40,338 bases of DNA, taken from positions 1 to 40,338 of the IMG/VR virus record IMGVR_UViG_3300032278_000030; one strand, 5' to 3'. A program made the position numbers and the translations under genes. The DNA comes from a virus. The notes under the pieces were generated by a model that worked only from the letters and a program-made list of their open reading frames with translations, searched no databases and was not told the DNA's origin. Of this stretch, positions 1 through 6,068 are shown one piece after another (position 1 is the first letter of the stretch; the number at the start of each line of letters is the position of its first letter).

Positions 1-2
1 AG

Positions 3-434
3 ACGACCTTGAGCAATCAGGAGCGCGCGCAGGGCTTCACTCACAAGTGGACGGTCAAGTACACCGACATTGACGAGGGATCGGGGTCTTCGGACACCGT
101 GACCGTGACCTTGGGCAGTACGCCCACTGATTTCGTCATCAGCAAGGCGTTGGTCAACGTGACCACTGCTTTCGCTGGAACCGGCGCGTTGGCGATTGAG
201 GTTGGAACGGATGGTGATCCGAACAACTTCATAACGTCGACCAGCGTGGCTGCCGTCGGGCCGATCATCACGGGCGCCGGTGCTGCTCCGACCACATTGG
301 CCGGAACCTTCGCCGCCGCAGCGGATGCGCTTGAGGCGTTGTTCACCAACTCCAGCAGTGGGTCGCCGTCGGCGCTCACCGCAGGAGAGTTGGACATCTA
401 CTTGGCTATGCATTCAGCCAACGCAGTGGGTTGA
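3..434 (+). CDS. Virion-associated beta-rich protein, 5' end possibly cut
   Basis: The frame is open from the first bases. A TTG at 9 could start a 141-residue protein, but only eight bases lie upstream, so no ribosome site can be judged and the gene may begin outside the window. The product is rich in Thr, Ser, Val, Ala and Gly with alternating beta-type patterns and has no Cys. That composition is typical of small phage decoration or head-fibre proteins and resembles the product at 4220-4693. It should lie shortly after the capsid gene, which leaves the window at the other end. The role in the particle is inferred from position and composition only; I recognise no family. Confidence 0.7.
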   Translation, partial: TTLSNQERAQGFTHKWTVKYTDIDEGSGSSDTVTVTLGSTPTDFVISKALVNVTTAFAGTGALAIEVGTDGDPNNFITSTSVAAVGPIITGAGAAPTTLAGTFAAAADALEALFTNSSSGSPSALTAGELDIYLAMHSANAVG

Positions 435-443
435 CGCTCACTT

Positions 444-490
444 AGGTATCTTGGGGGAGGGCGGTTCCCATCCCGCCCCCCCCCATACCT
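444..490 (+). other. Long G/C-rich inverted repeat between virion genes
   Basis: AGGTAT (444-449) pairs with ATACCT (485-490). Inside it, a G-rich arm (453-464) pairs with a C-rich arm (about 473-484) around the loop TTCCCAT. No T tract follows, so it is not a standard intrinsic terminator. It ends nine bases before the ATG at 499, so it could act as a processing, pausing or translation-control hairpin. It fills the gap between the first two virion genes. Confidence 0.55.
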
Positions 491-498
491 GCGGGGAC

Positions 499-810
499 AT
501 GTCTGAGATATTCATACCGAAGTGGAAGGCTGGCAACGGGTCGGCCTACATGAAGGGCTTGGAGCGCCACATCCGCCATCACGTGGATTTGGAGCGGCAT
601 GAGGCGAGCAAGCGGGCGCAGGAGGCGAATCTCGAAGCGCGCGCGATGGGTGTGGCGAAGGCAGACGGGATAGGCCAGTTGAAGCTGGTGGTTCCGGCGA
701 GGGAATGGTTTCGCTGGGAGCAGGAAAAGCCGGGGTGCTGGCAGGACAAGCAATTCGTGGACGAGTTCTTTCGGGACAATCCGCACTTGAGGGGAGTTAC
801 TGGCAAATGA
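499..810 (+). CDS. Hypothetical charged protein in virion operon
   Basis: Encodes 103 residues. The open frame extends further upstream, but that part overlaps the previous gene; the ATG at 499 follows GCGGGGAC and begins a normal-looking protein. The product is hydrophilic, with a His/Arg/Glu-rich helix (residues about 18-45) and a Trp/Phe-rich C-terminal half (EWFRWEQEKPGCWQDKQF). There is no signal peptide or membrane segment. The stop overlaps the next start as ATGA, indicating translational coupling with the adaptor-like gene. I recognise no family; position suggests a structural or assembly role. Confidence 0.7.
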   Translation: MSEIFIPKWKAGNGSAYMKGLERHIRHHVDLERHEASKRAQEANLEARAMGVAKADGIGQLKLVVPAREWFRWEQEKPGCWQDKQFVDEFFRDNPHLRGVTGK

Positions 811-1619
811 GAAAAGTCACCTATGACAACGTGCAGACCAAGGTGCAGCGCATGATGGGCGTGGACACCCTGCTTACGAACGAGAAGAATTCCATACTGA
901 CGGCGGTCAACAAGTACGCCCGCTTGGCGTGGGACAGGACGAGATGGCCTGAGATATGCCCCACCGAGCAGAGGGCGGTGAACGGGCGCGTGGGGAGCGT
1001 GTCGATTGATTCGGCGGGAGCGAGCTACACCAGCGCGCCGACCATAGCGTTCTCAGCGGGCGGAGCTTCAGCGACTGCGACGATCAGGGACAACGCGGTG
1101 AACAGCATACTTTTGACGAACGCGGGGAGCAACTACGCGACGGCGCCCGACGTGACCTTCAGCGGGGGGGCCGGGACGGGGGCGGCGGCTACAGCGAACT
1201 TGGTGTTCACGGTGGACTACGAGGGGGCGAGTCCCTTTGTGGGCGACGTCTTCACGGTCTACAAGAACGACCCGTGGAAGACGGCGTATCCGCATGAACT
1301 GCCGTTCCACATGAACGACGACGGGGCGTTGATACTGAACAAGAACGACTCGACGCCCGTGTACGTGCATTACAGGAAGCGTTTCAAGGACTATACGGAC
1401 ACCTCGACGGACGTACCTTATTTGTTCGAGCAATACATCATACAGGGGGTGTTCGCGGACATGTTGCTGGTGGACGGCCAGCATGACAAGGCGAACAACG
1501 CCTTGGCGATAGGGGAACGGATCATTTTAGACGAACTGGACAAGCTGGAGCGTCAGCAGAATCAACAGACCCACACCATGACGCTCACGCACGTAAACCA
1601 ACAAAATCGGATATACTAA
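807..1619 (+). CDS. Putative head-tail adaptor (tail tubular A-like) with inserted glycine-rich domain
   Basis: Encodes 270 residues, with the start fixed by the ATGA overlap at 807. The helical N-terminus (RKVTYDNVQTKVQRMMG) and the C-terminal block with PYLFEQYIIQGVFADML and DGQHDKANNALA resemble podovirus adaptor or tail-tube A proteins that sit under the portal and join head to tail. Between them (residues about 60-135) lie two glycine-rich beta repeats, YTSAPTIAFSAGG and YATAPDVTFSGGAG, which look like an inserted surface domain. The family call rests on pattern and context, not on a search. A generic virion protein is the alternative. Confidence 0.6.
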   Translation: MRKVTYDNVQTKVQRMMGVDTLLTNEKNSILTAVNKYARLAWDRTRWPEICPTEQRAVNGRVGSVSIDSAGASYTSAPTIAFSAGGASATATIRDNAVNSILLTNAGSNYATAPDVTFSGGAGTGAAATANLVFTVDYEGASPFVGDVFTVYKNDPWKTAYPHELPFHMNDDGALILNKNDSTPVYVHYRKRFKDYTDTSTDVPYLFEQYIIQGVFADMLLVDGQHDKANNALAIGERIILDELDKLERQQNQQTHTMTLTHVNQQNRIY

Positions 1620-2104
1620 TGGCAACTCAACGGATAACAAACTTCATAACCTTGGTGCTGGATCACACGCCGACGCTGGACACGAACGCCTATGCCCAGA
1701 ACGATATATTGTTCGACTTCGAGTCAGTCGCGTTGAGCGCGGGAGCTTCGGCGGCTCGTCCCGTGCGCGGCACGATAAACAACTTCACTCTGCTGGACAA
1801 GGACGACAACGGCGGACAGATCACGGTGTTCTTCAGCGACTCCTCGTCGGCCTCATTGGGCACCTTCAACGCGGGGGTGACCATCACGGACGCGCACGCT
1901 GCCTCGATATTGGGGTACGTTGATTCGGGAGCGACCTACGAGGACATGATAGGGTGCAAGGTGATCGCCCCGTCTGCGTTTGCGCCGATACCTTTCCAGA
2001 GCACGGACGACAACATATACGTCGGGGGAGTGCTTCGCGGCGCGACCACACCGACCCACACGGCGTCCGGCATCACGATGCGGATAGGCGTCACCATAGA
2101 GTGA
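1619..2104 (+). CDS. Virion protein, beta-rich, unknown role
   Basis: Encodes 161 residues, starting at a TAATG overlap with the preceding gene and ending in a TGATG overlap with the next. The composition is beta-rich with short repeated DxxG turns (LLDKDDNGGQITVFFSD) and a C-terminal strand (SGITMRIGVTIE). No signal peptide, transmembrane segment or catalytic motif is visible. Similar small beta proteins are common in phage structural operons close to connector genes. The virion role is inferred from its position between the adaptor-like gene and the LamG-like gene. Confidence 0.7.
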   Translation: MATQRITNFITLVLDHTPTLDTNAYAQNDILFDFESVALSAGASAARPVRGTINNFTLLDKDDNGGQITVFFSDSSSASLGTFNAGVTITDAHAASILGYVDSGATYEDMIGCKVIAPSAFAPIPFQSTDDNIYVGGVLRGATTPTHTASGITMRIGVTIE

Positions 2105-2886
2105 TGTCCCTGACGTTCTGCGCGGCTCGCGGTAATCGCGGAGGAACCTTTGCGGCGACAGCCGCAGCGCCAGCGGCGTCTTCGGGAACCTTGGTGGAGG
2201 GTGAGCAGGACGTCATCGACCTTGGCCCTGCGGCATGGTGGGACGCTTCCTACGAAGATTCGGTAACCCATAGCGGAGGGGCGGTATCTTCATGGATGTC
2301 CCGTGAGGGAAATGACGCAGAACTTGTTCAGGGAACTGGATCAGCGCAACCGGCGCTCGATGAAGTGAACTCCGACTTCAATGATTTATCCACTTTGCGT
2401 TTCACTAATTCTGCGTCAACGGTGATAAGCAACACCACCGTCTACGTGGACTCCACGAGCGACGTTGGCACGATTTTTCTGGTTGGTAAATGTGACGGAA
2501 CGGCACCATCGGTAGGTCGTTTGGTTAATTGGGGTTTAGCAAACAAGGGAAACATCGGAGTCAATCACGCATCACAGGCTTTCTTTGTGTATGAACCTGT
2601 TTCGAGCGGAGGTGGAGTCAACGGAGGCGCCGAGGAGAGTTTGTTCATGGTGGGGGTTCACATCGATGGGTCATCCTCATACTGGAGCGTCAACGAGGGA
2701 ACCAACACAACTTTCACCGCAAGCGCCAACTTAACTTCAGCATCCGGGGTGACTGCCGTGGGGCGGCACGGCGGCAACACTCCAGATTGGGATTGCGCCG
2801 AATACATCATCTTCAACACGGCGTTGGATGACAGTGATTTCGCCACGGTGGAGACTTACCTCAAAAATAAATACGATGGATTCTGA
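2104..2886 (+). CDS. LamG/concanavalin-like jelly-roll protein, candidate receptor-binding component
   Basis: Encodes 260 residues, beginning at a TGATG overlap; the longer upstream frame is rejected because it only shadows the previous gene. After a low-complexity Ala/Ser linker, the segment LGPAAWWDASYEDSVTH, then VSSWMSREGNDAELVQG, then FNDLSTLRFTNSAST follows the recurring order of LamG/concanavalin-type domains found in phage tail appendages. The end (CAEYIIFNTALDDSDFATV) matches the usual closing strand and helix. Such domains often bind carbohydrate, so host-surface attachment is plausible. Function is inferred from fold-like patterns. Confidence 0.65.
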   Translation: MSLTFCAARGNRGGTFAATAAAPAASSGTLVEGEQDVIDLGPAAWWDASYEDSVTHSGGAVSSWMSREGNDAELVQGTGSAQPALDEVNSDFNDLSTLRFTNSASTVISNTTVYVDSTSDVGTIFLVGKCDGTAPSVGRLVNWGLANKGNIGVNHASQAFFVYEPVSSGGGVNGGAEESLFMVGVHIDGSSSYWSVNEGTNTTFTASANLTSASGVTAVGRHGGNTPDWDCAEYIIFNTALDDSDFATVETYLKNKYDGF

Positions 2887-3149
2887 TGGCTAATAAATTC
2901 CAATTATATTCATCAACAAGCGGATGGAACACGCGCCATTCCGCAATCAAGACGCATCTGGGCATACCCACTGGCGGCACAACGGAATATTCTGAGCGCC
3001 GCGCCATCGACAACGAGGAGCATGATGATCATGGCAAACACCCTTTCACCGTGATGATGGATGGAACATGGAAATGCGATGACCAGTTCAATGCTGGTGA
3101 TTTGGTGGATTACGACTCCTCTTGGTATTTACCTTCGCCACCGGAATGA
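2886..3149 (+). CDS. Small His/Asp-rich virion-operon protein
   Basis: Encodes 87 residues, starting at a TGATG overlap with the LamG-like gene and ending in ATGA with the lipoprotein gene. The middle contains a dense run of acidic and His residues (DNEEHDDHGKH), which could bind metal, followed by a compact WKCDDQFNAGDLVDYDSSWY segment. No membrane or signal sequence is present. The tight coupling suggests it works with the upstream appendage protein, perhaps as a chaperone or capping subunit. I do not recognise the family. Confidence 0.65.
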   Translation: MANKFQLYSSTSGWNTRHSAIKTHLGIPTGGTTEYSERRAIDNEEHDDHGKHPFTVMMDGTWKCDDQFNAGDLVDYDSSWYLPSPPE

Positions 3150-3562
3150 AACACTTGATCATGGTTGTTCCGTTGCTTCTCTGCTCCTGCTCGATGCGGA
3201 CTTTCTACCCGACCTTTGGTGGTGTGGTGGGTGGTGCGGCTGGCGCGCTGGGAGGCCCGGTGACTGCGGCGGCTGGCGCTGGGGCTGGAGTTCTTACCGG
3301 AGAACTAATGAAGGGCAACGAGGATTTGAAGGAAGCGACTGACACCATCAAATCCTTAACGAAAGGTGACGTCGAAGCCTTGCTGGCGGCAGGGATGGGG
3401 AAGCAGAAGGGTTTCGTGGAGAATGCCATCGACGCGGTGATGGACACCATCAAGCTGGTTTGCATCGGGTTGATTTTATGGAACGTCGTGCCGATCATAT
3501 ACACGCGGTACGTTCATCGAAAGACAAACGCAAATGGAACTACTAAAAAGACTGAAGGCTGA
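3146..3562 (+). CDS. Glycine-zipper lipoprotein with C-terminal membrane segment
   Basis: Encodes 138 residues; the start at 3146 overlaps the upstream stop (ATGA) and immediately gives a signal peptide, MKHLIMVVPLLLCSC. The LCSC segment is an acceptable lipobox, so export and lipidation of the second Cys are likely. Residues about 22-55 form a Gly/Ala zipper (GGVVGGAAGALGGP), then a charged helix, then a hydrophobic stretch (LVCIGLILWNVVPIIY) near the C-terminus. The next small membrane gene begins inside its 3' end. In phages this arrangement suggests a spanin-like or envelope protein. The lysis role is inferred. Confidence 0.65.
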   Translation: MKHLIMVVPLLLCSCSMRTFYPTFGGVVGGAAGALGGPVTAAAGAGAGVLTGELMKGNEDLKEATDTIKSLTKGDVEALLAAGMGKQKGFVENAIDAVMDTIKLVCIGLILWNVVPIIYTRYVHRKTNANGTTKKTEG

Positions 3563-3650
3563 GTTCGACAAACTGAGCAAGCGGAACAAGTCGCTGGTTA
3601 TAATCGGCGTGTGCGCTTCGATATTCTTTCTTCTGGAGTTGTTGAAATGA
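3534..3650 (+). CDS. 38-residue single-span membrane protein overlapping the lipoprotein gene
   Basis: This short gene starts with ATG at 3534 in a different frame within the lipoprotein gene's last 29 bases and ends in an ATGA overlap with the next gene. The product has a basic amphipathic N-terminus (MELLKRLKAEFDKLSKRNK) and one transmembrane helix (LVIIGVCASIFFLLELL). It fills what would otherwise be the only gap in a tightly coupled series of small membrane genes. Its size and topology fit a small holin-like or holin-regulating protein, but nothing proves that role. Confidence 0.55.
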   Translation: MELLKRLKAEFDKLSKRNKSLVIIGVCASIFFLLELLK

Positions 3651-3889
3651 ACGTGGATTTCGGGGTCGTCGAGTTGGTCATGATGATCGTCATGGGTCTG
3701 CTGGGATATCTTTGGCGAACGCAAGCCACCGACGTGCGCCAGACGAGCGCCGACCTCAACAAGCTGTCCATCAAGTTCGCGGAGGCGAAGGGAGCGAGTG
3801 AGGCCACCAACAAGACTTTGTTTTCACACATTGAGGAGATAAAGAACGCGGTGGAGAGGATGGAGAACCTTTTGCTTAACAAGAAATGA
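3647..3889 (+). CDS. Small membrane protein, TM helix plus coiled coil
   Basis: Encodes 80 residues from the ATG at 3647, which overlaps the preceding stop as ATGA. Residues about 5-24 are hydrophobic (VVELVMMIVMGLLGYLW), and the rest is a hydrophilic, heptad-like helix ending in EEIKNAVERMENLLLNKK. This N-terminal anchor plus coiled-coil plan is found in holin and inner-membrane spanin-type proteins and in some phage accessory proteins. It shares the plan with the next gene, suggesting a pair that interacts through the coils. Function is inferred. Confidence 0.65.
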   Translation: MNVDFGVVELVMMIVMGLLGYLWRTQATDVRQTSADLNKLSIKFAEAKGASEATNKTLFSHIEEIKNAVERMENLLLNKK

Positions 3890-3890
3890 C

Positions 3891-4220
3891 ATGGTGGAAT
3901 TCGTCAACGAGTTGATTTTGCTGGGAATCGCCTTGGTCATCGGCGGGATAAGCTGGATGCTCAAGAAGGAACATAGTCGCATCGAGGCGCTGGAGGGTGA
4001 CCACGGGAACCTAAACGACAGGTTGTCGCGGGCCATCAACGAGATTGCCAAGAACGACGTGGCGGACAGGGAGTGGCGAAAGCGGGTGGAGGAGAATCAC
4101 CAAGCGTTGCTGAAGGCGGACGAAGACCGCAGGAACGACACACGAAAGATTTACGACAAAATAGAAGTGACGCAGGAGAAAATACAGCGTCTGGCTGAAC
4201 TAATTGCGGGGAAAAAATAA
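3891..4220 (+). CDS. Membrane-anchored coiled-coil protein, i-spanin/holin-like
   Basis: Encodes 109 residues. An N-terminal transmembrane segment (LILLGIALVIGGISWML) is followed by about 80 residues of charged helix with heptad spacing (HSRIEALEGDHGNLNDRL through VTQEKIQRLAELIAGKK). The start is one base after the preceding stop, and the stop overlaps the next ATG as TAATG. Type II membrane topology with a long coil is the inner-membrane spanin layout, and a lipoprotein is encoded close by. No catalytic residues are seen, so this is not an endolysin. Confidence 0.65.
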   Translation: MVEFVNELILLGIALVIGGISWMLKKEHSRIEALEGDHGNLNDRLSRAINEIAKNDVADREWRKRVEENHQALLKADEDRRNDTRKIYDKIEVTQEKIQRLAELIAGKK

Positions 4221-4693
4221 TGACTACCACACTGACTGCCGCCACCTTGACGGTGACGCTGAAGGAATCAATCGAGTTGAACGGAGTGGAGCAGGGAGCC
4301 ACCAACACCAAGACGATAGCGAGCGTCAACGAGGTGTCGAAGCGCATCGTGACGGTTACCACGACGGAGGCGGAGGTCATTGCGTTCCATGCGTCAGCGA
4401 TCAGTTCGGGCACCTTCATAGAGGGGGACGTCCGATATATCCGCTTCACCAATCTGGACGACACCAATCACGTCACCCTGACCTTCAAGAACGAGAACGA
4501 CGACGAGTTCGCGGTCAAGTTGGACGCGGGACACTCGTTCATATTCCCCGGCGACAATTCGGGGGGGGTGGTGGACACGATGGACGCCATAGACGGGACG
4601 GGGCTGACCTATTCCCTTGGCGACTTGGTGAACGTCACGGCTGACGCCGACACGGCGTCCTGCGACGTGGAGATTTTCGTGGCAAGCGTATAA
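4220..4693 (+). CDS. Beta-rich virion protein
   Basis: Encodes 157 residues from the TAATG overlap. The sequence is almost entirely Thr/Val/Asp-rich beta pattern (TLTAATLTVTLKESIELNG, RYIRFTNLDDTNHVTLTF, FIFPGDNSGG), which reads like a single jelly-roll or Ig-like domain. There are no signal or membrane segments. It resembles in style the first protein of the window, so both may be surface or decoration proteins. It sits just before the tail-fibre gene. Specific role unknown. Confidence 0.65.
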   Translation: MTTTLTAATLTVTLKESIELNGVEQGATNTKTIASVNEVSKRIVTVTTTEAEVIAFHASAISSGTFIEGDVRYIRFTNLDDTNHVTLTFKNENDDEFAVKLDAGHSFIFPGDNSGGVVDTMDAIDGTGLTYSLGDLVNVTADADTASCDVEIFVASV

Positions 4694-4705
4694 GGAGACA
4701 CATTC

Positions 4706-6067
4706 ATGAGCACAAAGAAAATATCAGCGTTGACCGAACTGACCACCACGCCCGCCGTGGGCGACTTGTTTCCCATAGTGGACATAAGCGACACCACCGA
4801 CGCAGCCAGCGGCACGACCAAGAGCATCAAGCCAGCCACCGTGTTCAAGGCGGCTGGGATTGGGGCGGGAAGCACCACGGCAGAGCCTGTGGCGGTGGAC
4901 ACTTCAAACGGACGCCTTGGAGTGGGAACCGGTTCTCCTGCTGGCCCATTGCACGTGAGCAGCACAAGCGCCGACACCCTGTCCCTCACACGCGCCACGG
5001 ACATATCGGGTAATGGCACCGGAGTCGCCGCAAAACTCCAGATGGGAGCATTGTCGGGTTCCTCGAATTCCTTCGCCGCAGCGATAACAGGAACTTTGCT
5101 GGACTCTGATGGCGCGGGAGGGGGAACCAACACAGAGGGCTACATGTCTTTTTTAACCAAGGAGACAGGTGGTTCACTGAGCGAGAAGATGAGGATTATT
5201 GAGGACGGAAACGTCGGCATTGGTACGACTGCGCCAGCCACTCTTCTTGAGGTGAGCAGTACTGATGCGGCCTCTGTGGAAATTAGGGTAACAGCAGCCA
5301 CCAACCAAGATTCCAAACTTGATTTATATGGCGACAGGGATTGGAGCATAATGAACGTTGGAAGTGGAAGTGGTGGATTTGTTGACGGTATTTTCATATA
5401 CGATGTCACGGGTGGAGCAACTAGGATGGCTATTGATACGAGCGGCAACGTATTGATTGGCGGTCTTGCCACTCCCACTTCGTCCGTGGGCAATTTGTGT
5501 CTGTTCAACGGCACGGCCCCAGCGGCGAGCATTGCGAACGGCGTGGTGCTGTATGCGGAGGACGCCACCAGCAGTTCGGAGCTAAAGGTGCGGGATGAAG
5601 CGGGGAACATCAGTACCCTGAGTCCCCACAACTTCGATTTGCTGGGTGACCGTTCCGAGCCTATGGCGTGGAGTTATTCAGCCAAGAACGCTTTCGTGGG
5701 CAAGGAGATCGCCGTGGACATGACGAAGGTGATTCGGGCGCTGGAGAAACTCACGGGCGAAAGCTACATCAAGATACGGGACATCGATGATTCGGAGAAA
5801 CTGGATTGGGCCACCGAGCAGAAAAAATACGAAGCGGAGCAGAAGAAGAACATAGATGCCTACAAGGCGAAGAAGGCGGAGTCCGACGCCCATCCGACCA
5901 ATTCAAGCACGAAGGCTGAGATCAAGACGTTCTTGGACGAGAAGGGAATATCCTACGCGGATGCCCCCAAGGACGAGTTGTTCGCCAAGGTGCCCAAAAA
6001 GGAAGCTTTCACGGAGACGGAACCTGCCGCCTACTCGAAGAAGTCGAAACCCTCTTGGATAGGTTGA
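4706..6067 (+). CDS. Tail fibre-like protein with GIGT repeats and a HeH/LEM-like C-terminal motif
   Basis: Encodes 453 residues; an AGGAG site (4693-4697) precedes the ATG. The N-terminus (KKISALTELTTTPAVGDLFPIVD) is typical of phage fibre attachment segments. Residues about 70-270 carry GVGTGSPAGPLHVSS and VGIGTTAPATLLEVSS repeats, characteristic of trimeric beta-helical fibres. The usual S74 chaperone triad was not recognised. The last 110 residues switch to a Lys/Glu-rich helical tail with TKAEIKTFLDEKGISYAD, matching HeH/LEM-like motifs of some phage proteins. Host recognition is the likely role. A separate chaperone-like or DNA/protein-binding job for the tail is open. Confidence 0.7.
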   Translation: MSTKKISALTELTTTPAVGDLFPIVDISDTTDAASGTTKSIKPATVFKAAGIGAGSTTAEPVAVDTSNGRLGVGTGSPAGPLHVSSTSADTLSLTRATDISGNGTGVAAKLQMGALSGSSNSFAAAITGTLLDSDGAGGGTNTEGYMSFLTKETGGSLSEKMRIIEDGNVGIGTTAPATLLEVSSTDAASVEIRVTAATNQDSKLDLYGDRDWSIMNVGSGSGGFVDGIFIYDVTGGATRMAIDTSGNVLIGGLATPTSSVGNLCLFNGTAPAASIANGVVLYAEDATSSSELKVRDEAGNISTLSPHNFDLLGDRSEPMAWSYSAKNAFVGKEIAVDMTKVIRALEKLTGESYIKIRDIDDSEKLDWATEQKKYEAEQKKNIDAYKAKKAESDAHPTNSSTKAEIKTFLDEKGISYADAPKDELFAKVPKKEAFTETEPAAYSKKSKPSWIG

Positions 6068-6068
6068 C

